Source: Bolinopsis microptera (Eukaryota > Ctenophora > Tentaculata > Lobata > Bolinopsidae). From it: DNA of 60,000 bases. This document shows positions 10,483 to 22,440 of this stretch, one piece after another. The notes under the pieces are model-generated. The model saw nothing but the letters and a program-made list of their open reading frames with translations. It did not search any database and was not told the origin of the DNA. Positions within the stretch are counted from its first letter, which is position 1, and each line of letters starts with the position of its first letter. The stretch is from assembly GCF_026151205.1 (NCBI RefSeq), contig NC_087080.1, forward strand, positions 11,457,837 through 11,517,836, given 5' to 3'. The position numbers were made by a program, and so were the translations under genes.

Positions 10483-11674
10483 TGCTTTATAAGTTGTATA
10501 TCAATATGGCTATTAGGCACATTATGGTGTATCGGAATAGTCTCTACGACCTTCCTGCTTTCCTGGGCCAAAATACAAAAATTCGAGTGACCGCAAAACC
10601 ATAGAAAAGGGTGTGGCCCAAAACGCCCTCATTGCATTTAGTACAAAAATGCAATGAAGTCCAAATGTTTTAAGCATCATAAATTATAGAGAGATGATAA
10701 CCGTCGAGAAATCGCTTTTAACACGAAAAGCTAACGAAATGGCCTTTTAGAACGGTTGGTCTCCGACTAGTTTGAAAGAATGCAAACAAAAAATCTCTAA
10801 TTTAAATAAAATTTTACAAAAATTGAAAAATAGAAGAGAATATCTCATCACTTTATAACCTTTCTATCGTTTAAGGTACGCCTTTCATCTTTCGTTTGAG
10901 TCATGGAAACCATGATCATGTTATATCAAATAATTAAATGTTTATAAAAAAGGTATTCTTCATAATTAGATGAAATCAATGATCAGTTAATAATAATTAA
11001 TTGTCTCATTACTAAAATATCGCACATATAATATATTAGAAAAATCAATAATAATTATAGCGATGACCAGTCATCTGTATTTTAAAATTATGTATTTATA
11101 AAAGGCCAAAACATAAATTTTAACTAGCTTTCACCATTCTAATTTGACACAAATTGTTTCATATTTCACGAATTAATTCTTTTGTCGACACATTTCAAGT
11201 GTTTCACTTGTTTGAAACAGATAAAATCTATATTGTCAATTATTAAAACAGTTCATCTTTACCACCAGCTTCATTGTTTGATCAATGCCACCTTTTCTTT
11301 GTCCTCGTCAGCCTTATCTTTGACGTAAAGTCTCATCCCAATACAGATAAGTAAAGCTATGAGACAGAATCCAGCTAAAATCTCTGCTGACGCTGAAAAT
11401 ATAATATGATAAGGAAATCTATAACATTTTAATAATTATATTATACACTGTTTAGGGTATAATTTCAACTTTTATTAAAGTTGTGCAAAGAAAACTATTG
11501 TTTTGAATGTTTAAATGTAAATGTAAATTATACTTTTATTCAAATTTTATAAATTATAGTTTTGTTCACATTGACGCACATTCCTTGTGTTGTTGGTTAA
11601 TCATGACGTAATCGTAAGAAAATACCTCATTTCAATTCATTTTCATTTTCATTTCATAAATGTTCAACATACCT
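10483..11674. repeat. Segmental duplication, copy B (contains functional MFS last exon)
   Basis: Matches 8945-10000 except for a ~140-bp segment at about 10546-10690. Small differences (TTCCTTG for TTCTTTG, short indels in AT runs) indicate a moderately old duplication. The intervening 10001-10482 is unique, with no gene seen. Confidence 0.85.
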
Positions 11675-13221
11675 GAGTAAGAAAAGTAGTCCATTAGTGT
11701 CCCGGCGATGAAAGATCCTGCATAATACATGGAGCTGTATCCTACAATCCATATCGAGGTTATCCTTGTTACCATTTTCGGGGTCAACAACCCCTTTTTC
11801 TGCAGCTAAAAGAATGAATTATTTTGTACGTACTATGTTGTGATGTATTTAATTGTATTTTTAGATAGCTAGCCCCCATGCTTTGATTTAGAGGTCGGGC
11901 GGCACAGAGCCTAGATACACTACTTACTTCTTAGTTCTTAATGTTAAGGTGGTGACAATTTGAAAATGTCCGAACTCTAAAGCACATACCTGGATGTCAC
12001 AGAGGGCTCTAAGGGTAGCTATAGTCATAATGGGGTCCCCCAAACCAGCTGTGAAGACTCCAGGATATGCCAGTATTGGACTGAGTTCATACAAAGCAGG
12101 TAAAGATTGTGGAGGGAAAGTTACCAGAAGTCCAGTGAAGATACACGTGGCACCAATCCCCATCGCAGTCAAGGGGTTTAGAATCTTTTTCTGGAGAATT
12201 ACGCCTACACTAACGCTCCCAGTCGCCATTCCAATTGACACTAGTGTCAGAACTGTTCCGCCGTAAGAAATAGACTTGTTGAACTCTTCCTTCAGAAAGG
12301 GGGTTACTGTGACCTGAAGAATACGTATATGTTGCCTAAAAGGATTTTGGAACGAAGTGGGTGAGAGATGTAGTTTAAATATATAATTAGAAGACGTGAT
12401 CATTAATTATTGTTATATAATATTATGTCTGCATTAATGTTTGCGAAAATGAAAAACCGTACTTGAATTACTCCATAGTTTGCATTAATGAGCATTGTAG
12501 CTATCATTGGAATTATTAATAACTTTGTGAGCTTATTTTTCTTCGATCCTGTTTTTAACATCGTTTGATCATCATCCGATATGTCATCTTGAGTGGACAA
12601 GTATGTTCTTGTATTAGGAATGAAGAAAAAGGAACTTGTTGCTGCAAGAAGTGCAACGACCGCAGTGAATCCGTAAGCTGCCGTGTATCCTATTTTGTCA
12701 TAGATGACACAGCCAACAGCTTCAGCCACCCCATGCCCACTAAAGTAACCCATATTCACGAGCCCGTTTACCATGTCAAACTCTTCGGGGAAGTTTGCAT
12801 TGATGAAATCGATCGGTACAAGAGTGCTTGTATATGACAAAACTCCCTGACATATCCTTAACACAAATGAGATGGCTATAACAACAGTTGTATCGGGAAT
12901 ACTGTAAGCAAAGCCAGTGAGAAGCGAAACAATTGCCCATCCTAACATGCTTAGTAGCAGGATGGACCTGCTGCTCCATTTTCTCATCAACTTTTCCGTT
13001 CCCTGGGAGAAAAACATAAACCCAAAACCGAGGAACAGACTTGTTCCGACCAAACCGTATATCTTTCCGGGGATATTTCTTCTCGAAAAAGCATCTGCTA
13101 GGAAACCATACCGAATAGAGGCACAAACACTCGAGGCATGGGCATAGAAGATGATAGTAAAAATGGTCAGCCACTTTCGTTTTTCACCTGAAATCTTCAT
13201 TTCGAGGACCTCTGAGCTAAG
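11271..13221 (-). CDS. Major facilitator superfamily transporter, SLC18B1-like
   Basis: Four exons on the minus strand: about 13221-12463, 12313-11990, 11799-11673 and 11392-11271, with GT..AG junctions and matching phases. The product has about 12 hydrophobic segments, beginning WLTIFTIIFYAHASSVCASI. It has the MFS-like GxxxGLVGTSLFLGFGFMFF loop and a central helix pair FVLRICQGVLSYTSTLVP, and ends in a charged cytosolic tail DKADEDKEKVALIKQ. The closest family I recognise is SLC18B1 (vesicular polyamine/amine transporter), by overall pattern and not by a diagnostic residue. It would exchange small organic cations across vesicle or plasma membrane. The start is uncertain: ATG at 13202 (MKISGEKRK) or a preceding exon. 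The gene lies antisense inside the large SNX14 intron. Confidence 0.8.
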
Positions 13222-13672
13222 GAAAGGTTGTAAGTTCCGGAGTAGTTTTAATTGTAGCAAAATCAGTTAGTTACAAAGTCAGAATTTCCCAAACTGGGAA
13301 ATTGGAAGATTAGTTATGTCACTATTATACAGTCTATAAAGAGCCACGATAAGACCTCTATACAGCCACCATACGACCACTATGCGGCCTATAAACGGCC
13401 TCTATTAAACTGCCACTATTGGACCATTTATTTTCATACAATATTATAAATTCGGACATTCTTTCATTTATCTAGTACTCACTACTCATTCATACATAAT
13501 TTTATTTTTGAAGACATTTTATTGAAGACATTACATTTTAAATTTGATTCGTGAAAACACTAAACTTCAAACTTTGTGGAGACAATATTAAACTTCAAAT
13601 TTGCATGTTCTCAGAAAGAGGTGATAATGTGCCTAATAAATAATAACCATAGTACAACTTAAATATTATCAT

Positions 13673-14290
13673 TACTAGCAGGAACCCGTCTAACCCTAAA
13701 GTGGTGTCAAGACTCGACAGACTAAATTAATTATTGCCTCTTTAATTCGCGTTTTTGACACCACTTGGGAGTCCAAATTTTGGGCACTAAAATTCTTATT
13801 CCTTGGCCAATTTTTTATTTTTTCATGCTGATTTGAAGGCCATTAAGGCATTTGACCCAGTCCTCCAGTCAAAAAAGTTTCACTTGTATATCTTTTACGG
13901 TTTTTGCGGAAAGTCGATGCCATGGTGTCAGTAAAATGGCACGGAACCATATATCGTCTCGCTTTACATATACTAGCAGGAACCCGTCTAACCCTAAAGT
14001 GGTGTCAAGACTCGAGAGACTAAAATAATTATTACCTATTTAATTCGCGTTTTTGACACCACTTGAGAGTCCAAATTTTGGGCACTAAAATTATTATTCC
14101 TTGGCCAATTTTTATTTTTTCATGCTGATTTGAAGGCCATTAAAGCATTTGAACCAGTCAAAAAAGTTTCAGTTGTATATGTTTTACGGTTTTTGCGGAA
14201 AGTCGCGTTAAAGTTGATGCCGTGGTGTCAGTAAAATGGCACAGATATATACACATATATATATATATCGTCTCGCTTTATATATAGTAA
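13673..14290. repeat. Tandem pair of ~300-bp repeat units
   Basis: Units start at 13673 and 13972 with ACTAGCAGGAACCCGTCTAA and end in CGTCTCGCTTTAYATATA. Each contains an internal inverted pair AAGTGGTGTCAA / TTGACACCACTT that can form a hairpin. The copies differ by small indels. Likely a non-autonomous element inserted in tandem or duplicated. Confidence 0.75.
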
Positions 14291-16553
14291 GATACTAGTA
14301 AGATATAATATGCCTTAAATTGCTTATTTTCGGAAATATGGTCGAAAAAGGGTTCTTGGCTTAACGCAGTTCATAATTTCCGTCATTTTTGGCATTTCCG
14401 CCTAGGAAGGTCGTAGAAACTAAAAAAACTGAAACTGAAAAAGGGATTTTTGGCATTACCGCCTAGGAAGGTCGTAGTAACTAAAAAAAACTGAAACTAA
14501 AAAAACTGAAACTATAAAACTGAAAAACGGATTTTTGTCGAGCGAAAAATGAAAATACTCACAAATGGGCTATTGGGCTAAGACTAGACTCATGAGCAAC
14601 ACAATATTATGATGATGAAAATCTAAATTATATGGCTACAATGAGCATTTTAATAACAATATTAATTCAATCGTATAATGTGCCATGTAATAATATTAAA
14701 ACTGTGATAATATGTATCTACTTAACAAACTTCTTATCGCTCATGTAATCCAGAAAATGTGTTGCTGTTAATAGATAAGCAGCGTTACCCTCAATCCTCA
14801 TGCTATCCTTACGTGAACTATCTAGCTATTGGGCCCGAGATCCGACCCTTGTCCCCTAGTGTCCGAAAAGTAAGAGATCGACCACGTAAGGCAGATTTTG
14901 GTCACTTAGACTCACTCTAAAATACACTTGTGGACAAATTTCAAGACTTGCTATTATATTAACCCCGTGATCCGACTATGGAAATTGAGATTCAGAGACT
15001 TGCCCTCAACCGGTTGTCTAAACCTGGTATGTTACCTGAGTGCCCTCGGTCGAATCTCTAACCCTGCTATTCAGCCAAGTAATCTTAATCTGAGATTCTA
15101 GGATTACAGTTCTAATGTTCTAGTATGAGTGCCACAGATAAGATCTCTCGGCAGCTGTAATAACAAAACAGCTAACCAGCAACCACTGGGTTAAACAAAA
15201 TATTGAGTATTATGAGGACAGACTGGGAGCCACCTCAGACGCCAGTCTAAGGTGGGAAGTTTCAAAAACAAATAACAGTTGCGCACTATATATTACACAT
15301 CTCGAGGCATATTACTCATCTCAAGGAAGCTGTAATAACAAAACAGCCATCCAGCAACCACTTGCTTAAAAAAAAAACGAGGGAATGAATTTCACATATC
15401 ATTATTCGATGTGGTGTGAAATAGAAAAGTTGTAACAACTGTAAGGTAACAAACCAAACAATTATAAAATGACCCTGCCCTTCAATCACGATGCTGATTG
15501 TTTTTGCATGGGAACTTGCCGGTAGACAGTTGACACGTCATAACGATACAGTCCAATAAAACTAAGGCTACCTTCTGATATCTGGACCTCAGACCACTGC
15601 TTATATAATATTCGTAACTCTCCTCAATCCCGCCTCCACAGGGCTCTCTGCCTACAGCAGTCTTATTGATAAAAGCTCTTTGTTTCTTGAATAATGCTCC
15701 AACACGTGCAAATTCTTAGAGCGCATGTTCACTAATGAAAACGCTCTCAATTTTTGTTCGACTTCTAGGGAAGGGCAGGATTCGGATTCGGTTCCGAGAA
15801 AGTTCCGAGAAAGTTCCGAGAAAGTTAGTTTAACAAAAGGTACAGTGGAGCTGCACGTGCCTGCTTCACTTCTTTACTCACCAGTTGGTGTTTTGAGGTC
15901 CAGGAACAAACACAGGCTCAAGGGAAATTTAAGATTTATTCCAAACAATAACAGTGCAGATGGTTAAAGTTAACGTGTTTCTTTATCAGCCATCTGACCG
16001 CGGTTTACTCTCCAGTTCAATGGAGTTAATTTCATCCAAGTAAGTGGATGAAATCTCTATTCAAGTAATGCTTTTCAACTCCAGGACCGTTAATGTGTTG
16101 TTCCACTAAATTAACATGACCATCTTGTCTCTTGAGGATGACCCATAATCAATATTCACCGTCTGGATATGAAGAAAATTATTGTGTTAAAAATCTTACT
16201 ACTATCCGATAGATCCTTGCTAGGATTGGCTATAACTTAGCTGCAAGACATGTTCAGATACTTACAAAATAGTCACTCATTGAAACTTATCCTATCTTTC
16301 AAATTCTAAGTTTAGTGGCCTGAGTGTTGTCTGTGAGAGCGAGGTAGCAGTGGCAGGGACATTTAAGAGATTTGCTCTTCTGGAAACGCCAAGCAGATGA
16401 GAGGACGGTGTCATCAGATTTTTTCCTGCTGTAGATCATATATCCGTCAGAATCAAGCACCTGTTGACATCATCTGAAACCATTGAGGAACCTGGAGAAG
16501 GAATGCATGACTGTTGAAAGAATGCGATACTACTACCTTCTATCTTCCAGTAT
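14291..16553. other. Gene-free stretch with short direct repeats
   Basis: No convincing exon. Seen: a ~60-bp direct repeat CGCCTAGGAAGGTCGTAGWA at 14400-14480; the dispersed repeat shared with 8085-8285 (14785-14930); a ~45-bp direct repeat AGCTGTAATAACAAAACAGC at about 15149 and 15329; and a run GAGAAAGTTCC repeated three times at 15798-15826. Confidence 0.5.
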
Positions 16554-16667
16554 ATACAGCAGGGTGTCATAATTATTGGCGCGTAGACAATTTTGCGTAA
16601 AATGTTAGCTTACCCAAGCTTTCGGAAATGATCAATCTGATGGTCAGTTTCTGACACCCTGCTGTAT
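16554..16667. mobile_element. Short MITE, TIR ATACAGCAGGGTGTCA
   Basis: The left terminus ATACAGCAGGGTGTCA and its perfect inverse TGACACCCTGCTGTAT lie ~114 bp apart. The flanking TAT/TA bases fit a TA-type target. The interior is non-coding. Confidence 0.75.
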
Positions 16668-16835
16668 ACCTAAGACCACTTGATCGGCTCACTCCCCTTG
16701 CATGCCTTTGGTGCTTCTCTTCTTAGTAGAAAACGGTTATAATACGGCAACCGGAGGGCGCTCCCTGGTCAAAGGCTAGGGCGACAGTAGTTGTTACAAA
16801 CAAACTACTTCTAAACAATCTATGTAAGCGGCTCC

Positions 16836-17105
16836 CGCCTCCCGGTAATTGAGGAGTAAGGAACGATATATCTGTTTGAAACGAGATATGCGCTGATAAA
16901 TTAGTGACAACTCCCGATGAACGAGAAATAGCACTAAGAGCTAAAATGGACCTGTATCAAACAAGGTCTAAAACCTACTGGCTGCTCCCGATAAACGAGG
17001 AGTTAACAAATAAACGTAACTGTCTAAAAACAAGCTACGGGTGTATCTGTCTAAAACAAGATACGATCTTAATATTAAACTCCCGGTAAACGAGGAGTTA
17101 ACTGT
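16836..17105. repeat. Degenerate tandem repeat with CTCCCGGTAAACGAGGAG hairpins
   Basis: Four spaced copies of CTCCCGRTAANCGAGGAG (near 16838, 16908, 16986, 17081; spacing ~70-95 bp), separated by diverged text with YCTGTNTNAAACAAGNTAYG. Each CTCC..GGAG pair can form a small stem-loop. No ORF of note. Confidence 0.55.
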
Positions 17106-18515
17106 TAAGAAGTCTATAACTCGCGACGGTAGTGGCTGTACGAAGTACTGACAGTGAACTCCGGTGAGCTGTGATTCCCAATGTGATGGCTCAGTCTGTT
17201 TATAAACAAGAAAGGTGGAAGGCTGACGGAGTCTGTATTTAAACAATACTTATACTTAGTGAGTTGTACTAAATAAAACGCTCTCGTAACGATAAAAAAC
17301 TAATAATTCGAGAAGAGCACCGAATCTCAACCAATATTGGGTGAAAATTTCAGAAGTCCTTATTTCCCCAAAACCCTTATCTCTTAAAATGAAAAGGCTC
17401 GTAAAATCTGATAAGTATTTTAAAAAGCCGAAGAACTATAGATAAGAAGGTAAAGGTTCGAATGTAAAATAGATGCATGAGATAATATTAAAATTAAGAA
17501 GTGGCAAAAAACCGGTTAATTAAATATCTTACTTATAATTCAAAGAATTATTTATGCTGTCTGTAGAATGTCTGTCTGTACGACCGCCCACGCCCCACGT
17601 GCAAATTATATGAAAATAAGTAGTTGCATAGTAACCATGGTAACGAGGGTTATTACACGCACGTGCACGTGCAAAGATTGTTAAAACGGCATTTTTATCG
17701 GTTTTTTGATATTACGTTGTGTTTACTGTTTAGTGCGAACAACATTTTAATCGGCTGTTTCTTCGGTTGTGACGGATGTTTTTTAATGCGATAAAAACTG
17801 ACTACAAAATAATACTATTAGCTTCCTCCCTGTGACCACGGGTTTTCTAGTTAAATATAAAATTAAAGCCTAGCAACACTGTTGATCTACTAAACTGCAC
17901 CAGATGGGAAAAACTATGCAACTGCAAAAAATAATTTGGTGTCATCCTGAAGTGGGAACCAAGTGGTTGTTGATAACGTAATCAAAATTTTATTTTGTAC
18001 CCTCTAGAATAATAACAAATTTGAAAATATTTTAATTCAAATTCCACTCAATTTCACTCTGATAGTGTTAATTTTAGAAATTGACCGGATATCCTACTTT
18101 AGTAAGTAGTTTAGAAAGTGATTGGCCGTATATCAATCAGAAATGTCATTAATTTCCAGGAAAAATTCTCGAGGGCTAGGTCCTGAGAAATAAATTTCGA
18201 CTTAAAACGATCAGGGTGAAATGAACTGTAGAGAAAAGTAGTTTAAAATGTTTAACTTAGAAAATTAAATGTTCTTCCCGCTTTCGAACTCGTATTGCCT
18301 GCCCTCCGAGATTGCATTACAAGCCTCGACTCCAAGATCGTATATCGAGGGTGAGGTCAGAGGTGGAGACTTTGAAATCGAGATAGAAAACATAAAAACT
18401 TAATAACTTTCGGAAAAATTTTTACTGGATTGTTTTTAGTTTGGAGAGACAAAACGTTTAGTACCAAATTTAAGATATTTGAAAAACAAATTTTGTTTAC
18501 AAATTTTACAAAATT
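17106..18515. other. Gene-free stretch
   Basis: No convincing exon on either strand. It includes CACGTGC repeats at 17596-17676, and CCTTATCTCTTAAAAT near 17377, shared with a mariner-like end at 50381. A diverged inverted copy of the 7505-7600 repeat lies at 18285-18370. Confidence 0.45.
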
Positions 18516-20480
18516 GGGAGGGGGGGGGTGTCACGTCCGTCTATGTCCGCTTGTCTCATAGAATCCAAAAAGGACAGGACATATGCGGACATAGGCGGAC
18601 ATAGGCGGACATAGACGGACATAGACGGACATAGGCGGACATAGGCGGACATTAATGGACACCTAAATTGCTAAATAAAATGTTCAATTTTTGCTGTTAT
18701 AGGGGGGATCATGTTTTTTGTCCGTTCGGTACCCTATATTTTCAAAACGGACAAAAAATAGAGCGGACAAAAACGGACAAAAATGGACAAAAACGGACAA
18801 AAATGGAAATAACATTTAGATGCTTCCTCCTACTCTTCCTCCTCCTCCCCCTGGGTCTTCCTGATCTTCCTCAGTCCTCTTCCTCCTCCCCTCCTCAGTC
18901 CTCCTCCTACTCCTCCTCCTCGTCCTCAGTCCTCCTCATCAGTCCTCAACAGTCCTCCTCCTCCTCCTGAGTCCTCCTCCTGGGTCCTCCTCCTGGGTCC
19001 TCCTCCTCCTCTTCATCCTCCTCCTCTTCCTCCTCAGTCCTCTGTCCTCCTCAGTCCTCCTCCTCATCCTTCTCCTCAGTCCTCCATCCTCCTTCTCAGT
19101 CCTCCCCCAGTCCCCTTCCTCCTCCCCCTATTCAGTCCACCTCCTCCTCCTCCTCCTTCTCAGTCCTCCTCAGTCCTCCTCATCCTCCTCCTCCTCTTCC
19201 CTCTCAGTCATCCTCCTCAGCCATTCTCCTCAGTCCTCCTCAGTCCTCCTCAGTCCTCCTCCTCAGTCCTCCTCCTCCTGGGTCCTCCTCCTCCTCTTCA
19301 TCCTCCTCCTCTTCCTCCTCGGTCCTCAGTCCTCCTCCTGACTCCTCCTGGGCCCTCCTCCTCATCCTTCTCATCAGTCCTCCTCCTCCCCAGTCCTCTC
19401 CCAGTCCCCCTCCTTCTCCTCCTCCTATTCAGTCCTCCTCCTCCTCCTCCTCAGTTCTCCTCAGTCATCCTTCTCATTTCTCCTAAGTCCTCCTCCTGAG
19501 TCCTCCTCCTGAGTCCTCCTCCTCTTCCTTCTGAGTCCTCCTCCTGAGTCCTCCTCCTCCCTCTCAGTCATCCTCCTCAGTCATCCTCCTCAGCCATCCT
19601 CCCCAGCCATCCTCCTCAGCCATCCTCCTCAGTACTCCTCAGTCCTCCTCCTTCTCAGTCATCGTCAGTCCTCCTCCTCAGTCCTCCTCAGTCCTTCTCC
19701 TCCTCCTGGTTCCTCCTCCTCCTCCTCCTGGGTCCTCCTGGGTCTTCCTGATCCTCCCCAGTCCTCTTCCTCCTCCCCTCCTCAGTCCTCCTCCTACTCT
19801 TCCTCCTCGTCCTCAGTCCTCCTCATCAGTCCTCAACAGTTCTCCTCCTCCCCTGGGTCCTCCTCCTCCTGGGTCCTCCTTCTCCTGGGTCCTCCTTCTC
19901 CTCCTCAGTCCTTCTCCTCCTCCTCCTCAGTCCTCTTCCTCCTCTTCCTCCTCCTCCTCCCTCTCAGTCATCCTCCTCAGCCATCCTCCTCAGCCATCCT
20001 CCTCAGTCCTCCTCCTTCTCAGTCCTCCTCCTCAGTAGCTCCTCCTCCTCAGTCATCCTCCTCAGTTCTCCTCCTCCTCCTAGGTCCTCCTTCTGGGTCC
20101 TCCTCCTCCTCCTCCTCCTGGGTCTTCCTGATCCTTCTCCTCCCTATCAGTCATCCTCCTCAGTCATCCTCCTCAGTCATCCTCCTCAGCCATCCTCCTC
20201 AGCCATCCTTCTCAGCCATCCTCCTCAGTACTCTTCAGTACTCTTCAGTACTCTTCATTCCTCAAAATGTTTGTCCGCTAATGTCCACCAATGTCCGCTA
20301 ATGTCCATCCAAGTCCGCCAATGTCCGTTCGGGTCCGCCAATGTCCGTCCGAGTCCGCCAATGTCCGTCCGAGTCCGCCAATGTCCCAAAAAACACGTCC
20401 GTTGTCTCATAGAATCCAAAAAGGACAGGACATAGGCGGACATAGACGGACATGACACCCCCGGCCCCCCCCCCCCCCCC
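18516..20480. mobile_element. G-run/C-run ended element with CCT-rich core (complete copy 2)
   Basis: Left end GGGGGGGGTGTCACGTCCGT and right end CATGACACCCCC plus a C run form an inverted pair around ~1.96 kb. Inside the left end is an array of GGACATAGGC-type units (18579-18655). A non-repetitive spacer follows, with ACGGACAAAA repeats, then ~1.45 kb of almost pure pyrimidine (CCTCCTCAGTCC words), then GTCCGCCAATGTCCGTCCGA arrays (20269-20385). A 33-base stretch containing TTGTCTCATAGAATCCAAAA recurs in direct orientation near both ends. No transposase is encoded, so it is non-autonomous. I see no clear target-site duplication. Confidence 0.75.
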
Positions 20481-20559
20481 TATATAATTTCTATTGATTA
20501 AGTATGACATGAACAACAAGTATACACCAATTTAAAGAGTACAACGATATTTAGAAACA

Positions 20560-22059
20560 TTAACTGAGAATCTTATCTTTATGTTTAAAGAAAGCATCAT
20601 TTTGAGGATCCCAATTGTTTTCTTTATGCACGTTCCAGACATTTGCAAACATTCTTCTCATCTTAGCTAACCGCGCAACTCTCAGATTGAAAAATCCTGT
20701 TTCCTTGTTAATTGTGAAGTTCTCGCCTTTGTTGAATATTTTAACATTTGGACACGACACCACTTTCTTTCCAGCTGCTTTCAGTCTTAGAAACAAATCC
20801 TTGTGTTCCGTAATCTTCAGCTCTTCACTCCAACAACCGACTTGTATTACATCAGTTGTTTTCGCCATGAAGATATTTGGGGTTATCTCACATCTGAAAC
20901 AGCTTGGAAAACCAACAATAGTCTCATTTATTCTCGAACACGCCCCCTGGTAGAAGTTTAATATCCTTAAATCTGTTGGTTCGTTTTTATTATCTAAGGA
21001 GGTAAAGTGAAGATAACCTCCGAAAAGTTTGGATCTATGAAATTTACCGCCTACAACTGAAGCGTCAGTGGTATCCAAGATTTCAGCAAACAGCTCTATA
21101 TCTGTGATTTCTTCGAAAATCAAGTCGTCGTCACACAAGAGAAAATACTTGGTCTCAACCATTTTTAAAGCTCTTGTTCTCCCCAGGGCTATCCCAATGT
21201 CTTTCTCATCGCCAATTATATACTTCAGGTTGGAAACAGCGGCTATTTTACTCATCATTTCATCTGAATGAGGGCCCACCCCATCATCAAACACTATGAT
21301 AGGCAAATCGTAACCCTTGACATCTCTCAAAGATTGAGCTAGTCGTAACACCAGATGAGGCCTTCTGGCGGTTTTGATAACAACAGTCACACACTCTGTC
21401 AAGTTGTAACATCTCGTTACCTCGCTAGAAGGGAGCAGCTTCACAGGGGGTGGTCTCTTGTTTATATTGCAAGCAGGAAAGTTACAGTCAGGATTGTCCA
21501 CTGGTGCTGGCTGCACGAGAGCTTTCCTTCTGGCGATGAAGTTACTCTCTTTTATAATATTAAAGCGTGATGAGATCTCTGTACATTGCGACAAGACTGC
21601 TGGATTAGGCTGACTTAGTTTGTAACGTGAAACACACAACTTAGCATCATCTCGAAGTTGAAGATAGGAGTACCCTACTAATTGAAATGCGACTGCTTTA
21701 CTGCAATGTCCCAGCTTGAGGAGGAGCCTCGGTTCGGCTTCACTCTTTCCCAGTACCACACAGAGACCATTGCTGGTGAACACTAAACTACCATCATTTA
21801 GGAATTTAAATGTTTGATGTTGTGTGGGTTCACAGAATAAAAATTCTAGATTAAACCCATCAGGAGACACGATACATCGTCCTGTTTCTGCTAGTTGGAT
21901 CCTATAGTTGGTGGTTTCTTCTAACAATATTATATCCGTTAATGGGAGGACGCTATATTGTTCTATGATAGGTGTTTGTAGTAGAAATGATACTGTAAAT
22001 ATTACCCCTAATACTAACATCACTTTTTTGGCGTTCATGTAGCGGGGCTGGAATACCAT
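20560..22059 (-). CDS. GT12-like glycosyltransferase (B4GALNT-related) with N-terminal lectin-like region
   Basis: A single uninterrupted frame of 499 residues. Residues ~12-29 (VMLVLGVIFTVSFLL) form a type II signal anchor after a basic MNAKK, indicating a Golgi enzyme. Residues ~50-170 resemble a ricin-type beta-trefoil, with repeated hydrophobic blocks and Cys pairs. The catalytic part (~220-470) has TVVIKTARRPHLVLRLAQSL, then the DxD-type motif LLCDDDLIFEE for metal and nucleotide-sugar binding, then VGFPSCFRCE and TEHKDLFLRLK. These are the blocks of the B4GALNT1/2 family, so GalNAc or related transfer to glycolipid or glycoprotein is likely; the exact substrate is unknown. The gene is intronless in this part and ends ~80 bp from the CCT element. 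It sits antisense in the SNX14 intron. Confidence 0.82.
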   Translation of the reverse strand: MVFQPRYMNAKKVMLVLGVIFTVSFLLQTPIIEQYSVLPLTDIILLEETTNYRIQLAETGRCIVSPDGFNLEFLFCEPTQHQTFKFLNDGSLVFTSNGLCVVLGKSEAEPRLLLKLGHCSKAVAFQLVGYSYLQLRDDAKLCVSRYKLSQPNPAVLSQCTEISSRFNIIKESNFIARRKALVQPAPVDNPDCNFPACNINKRPPPVKLLPSSEVTRCYNLTECVTVVIKTARRPHLVLRLAQSLRDVKGYDLPIIVFDDGVGPHSDEMMSKIAAVSNLKYIIGDEKDIGIALGRTRALKMVETKYFLLCDDDLIFEEITDIELFAEILDTTDASVVGGKFHRSKLFGGYLHFTSLDNKNEPTDLRILNFYQGACSRINETIVGFPSCFRCEITPNIFMAKTTDVIQVGCWSEELKITEHKDLFLRLKAAGKKVVSCPNVKIFNKGENFTINKETGFFNLRVARLAKMRRMFANVWNVHKENNWDPQNDAFFKHKDKILS

Positions 22060-22270
22060 CTTCAGCTGAAGTGAAGATTATATTCAAATAAATTGTACGA
22101 AATATGACATGAACCAATAGTAGGTCTAGAGCTTCAATTCATCTAATATACTAATGATGAAAATATTTACTATCCTAATACTCAATATTTCTTAAGAGTT
22201 TTCACTGGATTTTTTCAAAGATCCCGATAAAACTTAACACTTAAATAATCCAAGGCAGGACAGTACAATT

Positions 22271-22440
22271 CACATAACGCCGGCACGCACAGGGATTATA
22301 TTTCAAATTTTCCGCGACGCGCTGGAAAATTTTGTAATAAATTCGATGCGAAGCACGAGGGATTGTTATGAAGATAACGCCGACGTGTTTTACCACGAGG
22401 GGTTATTTTAATATAACCTTAAGCGTGCCGGCGTTTTGTG
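22271..22440. mobile_element. MITE, TIR CACAWAACGCCGGCACGC
   Basis: CACATAACGCCGGCACGC at the left and its inverse GCGTGCCGGCGTTTTGTG at the right, one mismatch, enclose ~170 bp of non-coding sequence with CG-rich subterminal hairpins. I could not settle a target-site duplication. It lies ~210 bp upstream of the glycosyltransferase start and could affect its promoter. Confidence 0.7.

Noticed and set aside
15725-15967. 80-codon open frame
   Set aside because: No recognisable domain, no splice context, and it includes a GAGAAAGTTCC triple repeat.
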